Below are positions 50,793-64,000 of a stretch of 64,000 nt of DNA, piece after piece. The DNA is from Lanius collurio (Eukaryota > Chordata > Aves > Passeriformes > Laniidae): assembly GCA_020086605.1 (NCBI GenBank), contig JACBWW010000004.1, positions 17,866,526 through 17,930,525 of the forward strand. The letters are read 5' to 3'. Below the pieces are notes generated by a model. The model was not told the origin of the DNA. It saw nothing but the letters and a program-made list of their open reading frames with translations, and made no database searches. Positions within the stretch are counted from its first letter, which is position 1. Each line of letters opens with the position of its first letter. A program made the position numbers and the translations under genes.

Positions 50793-51701
50793 CTGCAAAG
50801 AGAAAAAGGTCAAAAATTACCCTCCATTCTGGATCAGCCTTGATTAAAAAGCCTCCACAGTCTTTCACATGTACAATGGAAAGACAATATTTACAGAATT
50901 ACTTTCGAGTTCTATCTGAAAGCAGAAAAAAAGGGCTCCAAAAGAGGAGATCTGAGCAGCTGTACTACAATTGATGCTTGCATTTGTCTGGTTTAAGTTA
51001 GAGAAGGCATAATTTACTCTTTAGACACATCCCTGAATGTACACAGAGAAAAAAAAAATTGTACAGCACTGATGCAGGAAGAGCATCTGTAAATACTGTC
51101 TCCTTTCTCAGCCACCTTGTCTTGACTTGGAAGTTACCTCATAGTGGATCTCAAATTTGCACAAGAAGAATTGTTGAGAAGGGCATTAAACATACAGTGA
51201 AAGACACTGCATACAACTCTTAGTGGAAGCTCAGCTAGTAGCATTAACTGTTATTCCCACCCAACCACAACCCAGAAAAAGAATAATCAAATCATGACTG
51301 CACATAGGGATACTAAAATATTGGGGAAGCCAATTTCAGGGCTTACTTTACATGAAGACAAGCTTTAATGTGGTTTGAAATTTGAAACAATTGGTAAACC
51401 AGGACCATCTATAATCCCTGCATAGAGAAACCTAAATGTTTGAAGTTTTTTCACGTCTATAGCAATATTAGTGCTCCAATGATTCCCATGTCTTTTGAGT
51501 ATTGTCCTTTCTGCCCTTGGTTTCAGAAGAGCAACATAAATACATGAACAACAGTCATTGGCACACTAGGGAAGAGATGCACAATTATGACCACCCCTAA
51601 AAATCCCAAGTGTGTGTTTATAATATTGGATAAGTGAGGAATCAATCTTTTTTGTACAGTTCATGCCCTTTATCTCTCTCCCAAACAGAAAAGCTGTCTA
51701 C

Positions 51702-51764
51702 CTGTCCTTAAACAGACGTGTAGCCAGCATGTAGTTCATTGACGTCTTATGCTCTAGAAAAGAT
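51702..51764 (-). CDS. TTLL5: TTLL5 exon 7 of window
   Basis: This 63-nt exon completes the Gly from exon 6 and encodes SFLEHKTSMNYMLATRLFKD, nearly identical to human TTLL5. The acceptor is ctttcccctag. A second AG lies 11 nt inside (tttctag) and would break the frame, so the outer site was chosen because only it restores Gly-Ser-Phe-Leu-Glu. The donor gtagac is weaker than its neighbours. The last two bases (AG) are completed as Arg by exon 8, or by exon 9 if 8 is skipped. Confidence 0.92.
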
Positions 51765-52410
51765 CTAGGGGAAAGAAAAAAACAAAACAAAACAAAACCA
51801 CAAACAGGATTGTTGTTGTCCACACAGGATTATCAAGACAGAGCTCAATACAATGAAAGGCAGCATAATACAGAAATAAATTATCTCTAAAAGACCATCC
51901 CAGAAGTGGATTTAGACAACATGCTGTAACAACAACAGAAAAGACAAAAGGAGGAGAGCTATCATTTCTCAGCTGAAGTTCCTGGTGATGCAAGAGATGG
52001 AGAAAACAGATTACAGACTGGAAAAATAAACTCAGGAAAGTGTAATATAGTATCACTTTCAGAATGAGTGAGTCCTATATGGTGTTTATGGCCTAATGAC
52101 AAGGGTACAAAGTATGCAGCTTGAGGATGTAAAAGTAGATAGTGAAAATCTGAAAGGAAGACACTTTTATTCTAACAGAGAAGCAATACCAGAAATAATG
52201 TCCAACAGCCTTCCACGGGGTGCAGTTATGCAAAGTAGTAGCTGATAAAAACAAAGCATGAGAAAAAAGAATATTTAACACTAAAATAAACTCCTCCAAA
52301 ACTTTCAATACATCTTTTTGAATGCCAGGATGGCTGATCTACAGATACCTAACACAGAATATCCCTCAACACAGAGCATCAATGCCATCCTATGCGATTT
52401 TTATTCTTAC

Positions 52411-52502
52411 CCATAAAGGTCCCAGGTTAGTGGGGTGGGGAATATCCGGACGAAGCCTCCTCTCCGTTCATTTTCCTCTCTCACTCGCCGAAGAACTTTG
52501 AT
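52411..52502 (-). CDS. TTLL5: TTLL5 exon 6 of window: microtubule-binding block
   Basis: This 92-nt exon enters in phase 0 and leaves 2 nt. It encodes [20 protein letters not shown], then [11 protein letters not shown]. The RRGGFxRIFP motif is conserved among the TTLL glutamylases related to TTLL5 and belongs to the basic region that holds the microtubule. Its acceptor is odd: the pyrimidine tract is an uninterrupted run of 19 T (minus strand) followed by aatcag. The donor is gtaagaata. Confidence 0.94.
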
Positions 52503-52508
52503 CTGATT

Positions 52509-52527
52509 AAAAAAAAAAAAAAAAAAA
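52509..52527 (+). repeat. A19 run = T19 pyrimidine tract of TTLL5 exon 6 acceptor
   Basis: On the minus strand this is T19, followed by aatcag and the first base of exon 6 at 52502. It is both a microsatellite and the polypyrimidine tract of a coding exon. Confidence 0.9.
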
Positions 52528-52872
52528 GAAAGAAAATAGCCAGCAAAATAGGTAACAATGAAAAATGAACCTTATAAAAATCTCTGAATTTCAGAAAACA
52601 AGACTATTCAGTCCTCCAAATGGACTGGGTACATATGCTATCCTAAAGGAATTTTGTCTTGCATTTAAATTCAGAAGGAGGCTATCAAGCACATGTCTGC
52701 CTGGCATGATTGAAGGCAAGTGCAATACCAGCAGTAAAACTCAAATTCTGTTTCAAAAATTATACTTCTGTCACATTTTTCATATACATGCATTTGCTCT
52801 TTGTTGAGCAAATAAACCCCACATACTGCATGAAAGCCAAGGTAAATAAAAGCTATTTAATAGTCAGCTTAC

Positions 52873-52986
52873 CTCCTCCATGGTGAGGCCTAGCACAGAG
52901 CTGCTGTGCCTTCCTGTTGCCTTTTCCCTGCCTAAGGGCATCGAGCTTTTAACTTCAGCATCACTGGCAGATAGAGGACGGGGACG
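52873..52986 (-). CDS. TTLL5: TTLL5 exon 5 of window: basic linker
   Basis: This 114-nt, 38-codon exon is phase 0 at both ends, with acceptor ccttctctacag and donor gtaagctga. It encodes [17 protein letters not shown] and ends [11 protein letters not shown]. The RPLSASDAE and SVLGLxMEE stretches match human TTLL5; the middle is diverged, as expected of a flexible linker. It leads into the conserved microtubule-binding block of exon 6. Confidence 0.93.
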
Positions 52987-55818
52987 CTGTAGAGAAGGTG
53001 TGAATCCAGATTTTTTTTTTTTCCTCTCTCAATTTTCATATTAAAAAAAGTTACATTCAAATTCCAGGACCCCATTCCCAGCAGGATCTACACTCCAGAG
53101 CACTACAGACAGAATTCACAATTCCACCCTCCAGCAGTTGAAAAGTCCACACCCCAGATTGGACTAAGTGTGAGTATTCAGATTCTTAGATTTTAGCACA
53201 GCAGACACAATTTAGGGATCAGTGCCAGTATTTACACCCCTGGCCCCTTCCAGAAAAACAGGAGACATACCAACAGGAGCAAAGTCAGGATGTCATACTG
53301 AAAAGTCCTCAGCCCCAAGGGGCACTAGAGTCAGCATTCACAGGACCCAAACACACTTGGATTCACACATCAATGGTACCAGAACCATGACTCCATATTC
53401 TAGCTGTGTTGCTACACTAGAACAGCAGAACTCTAATTCCCTAGTGAGATAAATGCTGCTGGGAAAAGTTCACCACCTATTATTCTTCTGTTACTATACT
53501 GCTGGATGTCAGCTTGCTACTTCTTGCACTTAACAGACACATCCTGCAGATGTACACAGATATACAATGCAAATTTGCATAAATATGCACATTTTAAAAA
53601 AAAAGACAAGCAATAATTTACAGAGAGCGTCACTAAGCTTATTTTTAACCTAATGGACAGTCCTGGCCAATTCTAACAAAAGGACAGGAATTCAAAATGT
53701 CTTCAAATCATCACGATTATAAAATTTTTAAGTCCAAGCAAGACAGAAGTCTTTGAACTTGTTCTCGAGTACATTTAAGCTGGTCTTAGGCTCAGTTTAG
53801 ATAAACTACCTCTGTAAAAACAGCACTAAAAGAGTCTGCTGAGAAGGTCTGAAGCATTTATACTTAATTCAAAGTTTCTTTTAGCTCTATACTGTGCAAA
53901 GAATGCACAGAGAGCCTTAATCTAGAAAGAAGATAAAAACATGACAGAAACCTTAAGGTGGATAAGACCAGGGAATATCCCATACTGCTCAGATACAAAA
54001 AAAATTCCATGGCAAGATCAGGATGCCTCTTTATTTGCAAAGACTACTGGAATTTAATTCCATTCTCTCCATTTCATTAGAAATGGCAAGCAGCTATTCA
54101 GAATCTGTAGATGAAGCAACAGCAAAAGCAACAGGCATTGCACTAGAATAGGTTATACTGCAGTGATTGGCACAGAAAAATCCAAAGATAAAACAGACAT
54201 AGCAGGTACCAGCTGAAACATTTCATTAAGCCTACTTAAAACTGATTGAAAAGAGAAGAGAAAATGAGACAATCTGGATGAGAAGGCAGGAGACACAGAT
54301 TTGCAGAAGAAATAAAAATGCCAGCAATGAAACAGGTTTGCTTGATGCTGTAGATGGCATTAAGTTGACAAGCTTTTAGTCTTTCTTTCTAAGCTTTCTT
54401 CCATTTCAAATCCAAGCTCAAAAACTTTGCTTAACAGCTTTCTCTAAAATCTCCTGATAGGAAACCTTCTCTTAAAAACCATTTCCTGGCACTATCGTAA
54501 CAATCCATCATCATGTGAGAACTGCTGCTCGAAGACAATATTACAGGAAATTCTTCATCCTATTAAGTGATCTGCTTTACTAAGGAAACACTTCAATGAA
54601 ATCATCTCCATTGTCTCAATACAACAGAGATGATTTTACTGATTACAAGCAGAAAGCATATGTCTACGTATTAGCAGTTCTGACTCCTCCCTGTGAACAA
54701 AACTATATTGCTGTCAAAATGCTCCAGAAAACTCAATCTTTGCTGGACTTACTGCACAAACAGTTTTTTCCATGTTTCACTCCACAACACCCTCTGGCTG
54801 TAGCACAGTAATGTCTCCAACTTCACGAAGATCTTGTTTCCTCTTTAACCCAGCTTATCTATAAAAGTATGGATAAATCCAACCACTCTGGAATATCTCC
54901 AAATTCTGCAAGTATCCCTGGTTCCCAAATAATTATTCTAATTTAATAAGCACTGACAGCAATTGGCATAAAGATCCTTCCTATTCTCTACAAAACCTCA
55001 TTATTCATTAAGACTCTTTCATCTGACTCTCAGCTAAACTTACACAGAATGACACATGCAGCAATGAATAGACTGAATTAGGTTCTCAAGATGATTCCAT
55101 CTGTCCTACCTTCCCTTCCTGATGGGAAACTTCATTTAAAAAAAAAAAAAAAATCCCATTACATTTGTGCAAGAAGCCCAGCAGCAAAATAGTGCGTAAC
55201 ATGTCCCCACATGGCCAGGTGCTTAGAATTGTAAACTAACATTGATTTGTCTATACGGCCTGTAAGAAGAGTGACAAATATAACATTTAGAAAGGTAGAT
55301 CAGTCTCGCTTAGGCTAACTATAGTCCCATATTTTTCCATTAACTTTAATAAATCCTTCTTTCCTCTGCATCTATTTTGACCCAGTTCACTTTCAAATTT
55401 TTGCAGTGTCCTTCAGAGGACCATCTCACAGAAAATGATTACTTCTTTTGTACGGCCACCTGAATTATGTCTGCATAGATTCTTCTGTGCTTACCTTATC
55501 ATCCAGACTTGTACTCTTAAAAACTTTGAGAGATTTGATCCAGCTGACCTTGACTCTCAGCACACTTCATCTACTTTTTTTTTTTTAAGCTGCTAGAAGT
55601 GATGTAAATATTTTTTCAAAATTTGTTTTTGCCACACGGAACATATGCTGGTGCCATCTCCTGTTTTCATGGTGACTTCCCCTCACTCCCTCAGCCCTTG
55701 CCCCAGGCTACTCTGACTGTAAAATATATTTAGGGACTAATTATGCCAAAAGCATTGTACACAGCAACATTTGAAACTGTGACACTTATACAGGTGATGG
55801 GAGCTGAAGGGTACTTAC
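52987..55818 (-). other. TTLL5: TTLL5 intron, exon 4 to 5 (2.8 kb)
   Basis: AT-rich, with short A and T runs (for example 55140-55153); no exon or element recognised. If exon 4 is skipped, this and the next intron form one of about 5.7 kb. The 370-bp exon 5-6 intron (52503-52872) carries the A19 run. Confidence 0.7.
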
Positions 55819-55860
55819 CAATCTGCCGTTTGCTGTTTGTGACTGTGCAGACACAGGACG
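55819..55860 (-). CDS. TTLL5: TTLL5 exon 4 of window: 42-nt in-frame cassette exon (probable)
   Basis: This 42-nt open segment has a strong pyrimidine-rich acceptor (ttgtgtgtctcttacag) and donor gtaagtacc, in phase 0 at both ends. It would add RPVSAQSQTANGRL between exons 3 and 5. I do not recall an equivalent in the main human isoform. Its first residues resemble those of exon 5 (RPRPLSAS), and both exons begin CGTCC, so an exon duplication is possible. Skipping it keeps frame, so it is best read as an alternative exon. Splice sites and frame are seen; use in mRNA is inferred. Confidence 0.6.
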
Positions 55861-55974
55861 CTGTAAGAGACACACAAAGAGAATAAAAATCTTGCATTCT
55901 CCGAGACACTATGATCCTTACCTGAGTTGTTGAGGACTGGCAAGTACCTTAAACAAAACGGTATAAGCAAAGCC

Positions 55975-56164
55975 TGGTGAGGCACTGGAACAGGCTGGTC
56001 AGAGAAGCTGTGATGCCCCAACCCTGGAACTGTTCAAAGACAGCTGGATGGGGCTTAGAACAACCACTGATCCAGTGGAAGGTGTCTCTGTCAATTGCAG
56101 TGGGGTTGGAACTTGATAATCTTTAAGGTCCCTTCCAATCCAAACTATTCTATGATTCTGTGAT
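55975..56164 (+). repeat. CR1 LINE 3' end with intact tail
   Basis: This begins near tgaggcactggaacaggctg, continues through gatggggcttagaacaacc, and ends ggtcccttccaatccaaact followed by attctatgattctgtgat, the CR1 terminal octamers. It is 5'-truncated, as most CR1 insertions are. It lies in the exon 3-4 intron about 115 bp from the exon 4 acceptor side, antisense to the gene. Confidence 0.92.
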
Positions 56165-57353
56165 AACTGAAGTCCAGAGACAAAGCTAACCACCCATTTC
56201 ATCTCAATTCAGATTCTTCTCATATCCTGCACAAATGTACCCTGTCCCTATTCCAAACACAGCACTCATTCTAATCTCAGATGTGCTCAGCTGTGCAGAA
56301 TGCATCTGGACATATGGTATTCAAAAGCACACTGAACTCAACTGTGATGACCAAAATTCATATTTTTGTAAGATAAGAGTCACCAATATAAAAATATTTA
56401 ATAGCTATGCATCAAGGAGAAACAGGCGCTGTCAAGTAAAATCGTTCATAGAACAGAGGGGGGAGAAAAAAGTAAAAGTTCCAAAATTTTAGGAGTAATT
56501 TAATTTCAATATCTCAACAATATTCCAGTTCTTGTGGAGAAACAAGATACTATTTAACATTTGAAAACAGGTGTAGAAACATCAGAATGTCAAGAAGTAC
56601 CCTGTATTACTTATCTGGTATCAGGCCTACAAGCAAAATCAGTTTAAGAACAGGGGCAGGTTCAAAGGAAAACCATCATTGGAGCTTAGATTTTTCTTGC
56701 TTTCAGTGGTATTTAGGCTGTCTTTCTCCTCTCCAACAACCAAGAGGAGCAAATGGTGTAAGAAAGGATTCTCAGGAGTCTTATCTATAATTTCTAGCTG
56801 TACTACTGACAAGTTCTTTTCCGCAGTTGGTCTATTCAAAACCGATCAAGGTCCCTTCATTACTTATGATTAATTGAAAGCGCTCCAACCCAAATCAATA
56901 AAAAGTTACAAAGGAAACAGCTAAATTGTCCATTTCCCTAGAGGGAAAAACACTCAAAGAGTCCAACCAAAGAAACTGCACCAGAAATTTGCAGTCCAGT
57001 CTGGTGAAACTCAAAAAAATGAGTAACCATCTCAAGACAGTTATTCAAGAGATCTCTCAAGAGCACTGATACCAACAGCTCTTTTCCAAGCAGCAGCTTT
57101 TACAATACTTAATGACAGCCTACGTGAATGATCAAAACTTAAGACATTATGAAGAAGGTAGGAAAAACCAAAAGAGATTACATATACCCTTTGCAACAGA
57201 GAATTGGAACATTTATCAAAGATCCAAAAATCTGTGATAAAATGTATTCAGCAAAGAACAGACCACAGAAAGATCTAAACACCTGTTTAGCCATGGGATT
57301 TCCACTTAGGCACTTAAGGAAAACATGTTTTAAAACTTTGTGTTACAAACCTG

Positions 57354-57407
57354 TTCCTGTTAAACATAGGTTAGGGGACCTTCCTGTTAAACTCAGGTTA
57401 GGGGACT
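57354..57407. repeat. 27-bp tandem duplication
   Basis: There are two adjacent 27-bp units starting ttcctgttaaac and ending ggttagggga plus two bases, with 24 of 27 positions identical. They lie in the exon 3-4 intron. The few differences suggest a fairly recent slippage duplication. Confidence 0.85.
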
Positions 57408-58429
57408 ACCCTAATCCTATCTCATAACCAATGCTCTGTCATATGAATCTCTGCACTTTTCGTCTGGCCAGCCTTACATCTCTTTGTGGGTATTTTTTAA
57501 GCAAAATAAAGTTTAAAGCCTCCTTCAAATTCATTGCTTTACAACAGCATAATTTTCTGAAACTGTCTTGTATAATTTTTTTCAGATAAAAGATGTCAAA
57601 TCATCAGGATCTGATCACACCACTCTAAGAAAGAAGGGTACTTTTTTGGAATGGTTCCTAATTTATCTCATGTACCTTTTGTCTACTACAAAGAGCACCT
57701 ATACAGTCAGAGGGATCTGTATTTAAAGCACTGTCTATTATATTTGTCTTACAGGTTTCAGACTCAGACATGCATCCTTAAGATATTCAAATCCCATCCT
57801 ACCAGCTAGTCTTCATCTCTCACAGAGTGACTAAAGACTCTGAGTTTTACAAGAGACAAAATATTGCAATTTCTGTGAGTTTTCCCTATACAAAAATGGA
57901 TATCTTAGTACACTGTCACTGAACAAAAAAGACTTGTCATTTCCTAATTGAACTTGAGCTACACAGCCATGTTGCATGTCCACCACAGCACCATCAGCTG
58001 CACAGCTATCAGAGAACACCGTATGCCTATTCACCTAAGGAGAAATGTGTTCAAAGTCCAAGTGACATAACAGATCTCCATGCCTTTAGTCAATGCTGCA
58101 TTTCCACACATACTTATGGAATCTATTTCATAGACAAAAGAGATAGATAATAACTGCCCTTCAACATTACAGTACTGAGAAAGCACTATCTCAAAAGAAA
58201 AGGCAATGGGGCAGTTGCAGCAAGCCACGAGGCCTCAGTCCAACGATCCATGGGAAAGAAAGTGAGATTCCAAAAGAGAATAGGAAAGAAGCTTTACACT
58301 TCAAATGCAAGAAGATTTTCACCTAGAAGTAGGTCTTGGAGACATTCATAAAGCTCTGGAAGCTTGTTGTCCACAACAAAATCAAAGTGACTGAACAGCA
58401 CAAAACATGTATCCCCCGAGTCTCTGAGA

Positions 58430-58640
58430 ACCATAGAATGGTTTGGGTTGGAAAATCCTTAAAGGTCATCTAGATCCAACTCCCCTGGCACAGGCGGAGG
58501 ACCTTCCACTAAGCCAGAGTGCTCAAAGTCCCATCCAGCCTGGTCTTAAACACCTTCTGGGATAGAGAGTCCACAAACTCCTTGGGCAACACGTTTCAGC
58601 ACCTCATCACCCCCACAGTTAAAAATTTCATCTTTCATAG
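58430..58640 (-). repeat. CR1 LINE 3' fragment next to exon 3
   Basis: The + strand reads accatagaatggtttgggttgg, then aaaggtcatctagatccaac, ccttccactaagccagag and catccagcctggtcttaaac, which is CR1 in reverse. It is sense to TTLL5, and its older end stops roughly 90 bp downstream of the exon 3 donor. Confidence 0.9.
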
Positions 58641-58727
58641 TTACGCTAGAAATCCAGATAATCTCGCTCACTGCCTCTCTCACCTTCCTTCTATGCTCCT
58701 CAGCCAGGGCTTGTACAAGTCACTCAC

Positions 58728-58819
58728 CTGTAGCTTCTGGTATGGATTTCTTCGGGCAGCTTCAGATGACTGATAAATGGCTCGGTTTGACCGCTGGCCT
58801 GGATCCTGGCATACGAAGC
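58728..58819 (-). CDS. TTLL5: TTLL5 exon 3 of window: start of post-catalytic linker
   Basis: This 92-nt exon runs from acceptor gcccatag to donor gtgagtgac, enters with 2 nt and exits in phase 0. It encodes GFVCQDPGQRSNRAIYQ, then SSEAARRNPYQKLQ. This is close to the human segment that leaves the catalytic core and enters the basic region. A CR1 fragment ends about 90 bp beyond its donor. Exiting in phase 0 makes the small exon 4 optional without a frameshift. Confidence 0.92.
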
Positions 58820-59525
58820 CTATGGGCACCAAGAGCCACAGGAGAACTTTAATATTTCAGTGTTTGTCTCTCTTAATCTAGCATTCCTGTTCAGAATCTT
58901 AGTCTATACATGACCTTCTTGTCCCTGCCCAAGGACCAATAAGGATGCTTTTCTTTTATACACATTGCTTTGTTTAATCCTAAACTAAATGTAATCCTAA
59001 AATGCAATTGTGTAACATTTTTTGAATAAAAACTGCACCTTGCTTCAAGACCATAAATAAATAAATGGATTACTGAATAGCAGCACAGAGCTAGACTTGG
59101 TTTCTTAAACAGCTGAGCAGGGTACCTGATGACAATTCTGCTTCTTTCCATATTGGGGCAAACTGCATCAAGCAACTGAATTGAGATGCAAGGGATACTG
59201 TGCACCAGACAGTACTCCAGTTCTAGTAACCCAACCAAAACCCACACATTCAACCTAAAAAATGCATGAATACTCACTCTGAAAGCTAAATAGGGAGTAG
59301 TGTCTTCAAATACCAAATTAGGGACTCTTGAAACCACCTAAGCATCACAGACAGGTAATTCTGAAGTATACATGTAGCACTTCTCAGTGCTAAATACAGT
59401 AGCTTACTCTTTAACTGGAGTTCACCTCTATTAAACTCATCTAATAACATGCAGCTCATAAACCTACCTTTTACTGGTTATAATGAGGGAAAGACTGAAG
59501 GATTTTTTTTTTTTGTTTCACTCAC
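58820..59525 (-). other. TTLL5: TTLL5 intron, exon 2 to 3 (0.7 kb)
   Basis: This includes a 148-codon minus-strand open frame (58891-59337) with no recognised domain, no matching phase and no splice acceptor logic. It is read as chance. The 0.9-kb exon 1-2 intron (59588-60481) holds nothing recognised. Confidence 0.7.
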
Positions 59526-59587
59526 CTACAAGAGTGAACATATCTGAAAGCATGCTAGCTTTGATCTTCAGGTCCAAAGGAGCATCA
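59526..59587 (-). CDS. TTLL5: TTLL5 exon 2 of window: end of TTL core
   Basis: This 62-nt exon lies between acceptor ggggacag and donor gtgagtgaa. It completes the split codon from exon 1 and encodes [20 protein letters not shown]. The DxPLDxxIK block directly follows the [10 protein letters not shown] motif in TTL-like enzymes, and the segment is nearly identical to human TTLL5. The last G is shared with exon 3. The order and spacing fix the reading frame and strand. Confidence 0.94.
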
Positions 59588-60480
59588 CTGTCCCCACATG
59601 CAACAGAGGATAATAGAAATTATTTGTCTGGCATTAAATGAGAGGAATGCATCAGTATTTAGTGTATCTCCCAATATAGTTTCTTTGTCTTCTTAACACA
59701 GGCAAAAACAACATGGGAAGAAAACTAGGTGATCTTCACATACATACGTAAAGATCAGAGAGCAATGGAATAATCTGTTTATCCTTTTTCCACAGCTTTT
59801 AATGCAGACACATCCATCTTTATTTAGACTCTCCTTGGGGCTAGAAATGTTTTCTTTGAATGTATGTATGTTACATTTCATGAAGTAGATAAAAGTTGCT
59901 ATTGTAGAATTCTTAAAAACCATGCTTAACTATGCCTCTTCCACAAAAAATCATAGCTGAGAGATCTACAAAAATAAATCCTCTATTTCCATTAGAGCAT
60001 GAAGGTCAGCATAAGGGCCAAGTCATCACTCACTCTTTAAAATTTATCTAATGAGAGTAGTAGACCAAACATTTTGAGCCCAAGCACTCATCTACGTACT
60101 CAATTAAAGCATAATTGATTGAACTCTGCTTGGACTCCAACATCTTAAAGTTTGTATCAGCCAAGAAGGTTGAAACCCAACACAATAGTCTGACAGAGCT
60201 CCAAAATTTATCTATAATGGAAGATTATGAAGTGCTAACAATGACAATGGAAGAGAAATAATTAAAAAGTAAATGGAATCCCAACCAGGCTCTTTCAAAA
60301 CCTATTGCTGCAATAAGTTTGTTTATGCAAAGGAAAAAAGCAAAAGAGTATCCTCTCTGCCAATCATCAGTGGAACAAATTTGCAGGAATCATGAAATCA
60401 AGCCTTCCTAGGATCACAAGTTTCAAAGACAACCATCTCCAGCAACAGTCCCTGCCCCATAATAAATTGGGAGTCACTTA

Positions 60481-64000
<3,520 letters not shown>

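Larger units (their letters stand above)
55861..58727 (-). other. TTLL5: TTLL5 intron, exon 3 to 4 (2.9 kb)
   Basis: This contains two CR1 3' fragments in opposite orientations (55975-56164 on +, 58430-58640 on -) and the 27-bp tandem pair at 57354-57407. Confidence 0.8.

Noticed and set aside
58891..59337. 148-codon open frame on - between TTLL5 exons 2 and 3
   Set aside because: It lies wholly in an intron with good flanking splice sites, shows no domain, and does not match TTLL5 or another known protein.

Overview
This is a vertebrate nuclear window, almost certainly from a bird. The gene is split into short exons with GT-AG introns. The noncoding DNA is AT-rich and carries CR1 LINE fragments, some ending in the avian CR1 3' tail (ATTCTATG-type octamers), plus LTR-like insertions. 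There are no operons, no CRISPR array and no prokaryotic signals. The species cannot be named from this sequence.

The only protein-coding gene I can support is TTLL5 (tubulin tyrosine ligase-like 5, a tubulin polyglutamylase also known as STAMP), on the minus strand. Seventeen coding exons lie between 60563 (5'-most in the window) and 32415 (3'-most), giving about 2.16 kb of coding sequence (about 721 codons). They run from the last catalytic motif of the TTL ATP-grasp domain (exon 1), through the basic microtubule-binding region (exons 4-9), an acidic linker (exon 10), a conserved helical block (exons 10-14) and a Ser/Pro-rich tail (exons 15-17). Codon phases match at every junction except exon 16 to 17, where one exon is missing or an alternative donor is used. 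The start codon and N-terminal catalytic half lie beyond 64000. The C-terminal exons were not found and presumably lie below position 1.

Region by region: 1-32414 holds no exon I can support. It is read as large 3' intronic sequence of TTLL5 with CR1 copies, one LTR-like element nested inside a CR1, and a GC-rich island at 8.56-9.06 kb. 32415-60563 is the exon-bearing part, with introns of 0.4-5.2 kb. The longest intron (43182-48420) holds a GC-rich LTR of about 1.27 kb, and the exon 11-12 intron holds a 551-bp solo LTR with a perfect 5-bp target duplication. 60564-64000 is the upstream intron with another CR1 fragment.

I found no undescribed multigene system. The points most worth checking are two small in-frame exons (42 and 39 nt), a T19 run that forms the splice tract of exon 6, the unresolved exon 16-17 junction, the nested insertion, and a 29-bp near-perfect palindrome in the exon 13-14 intron. 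TTLL5 assignments rest on comparison with the human protein as I remember it, without an alignment run.
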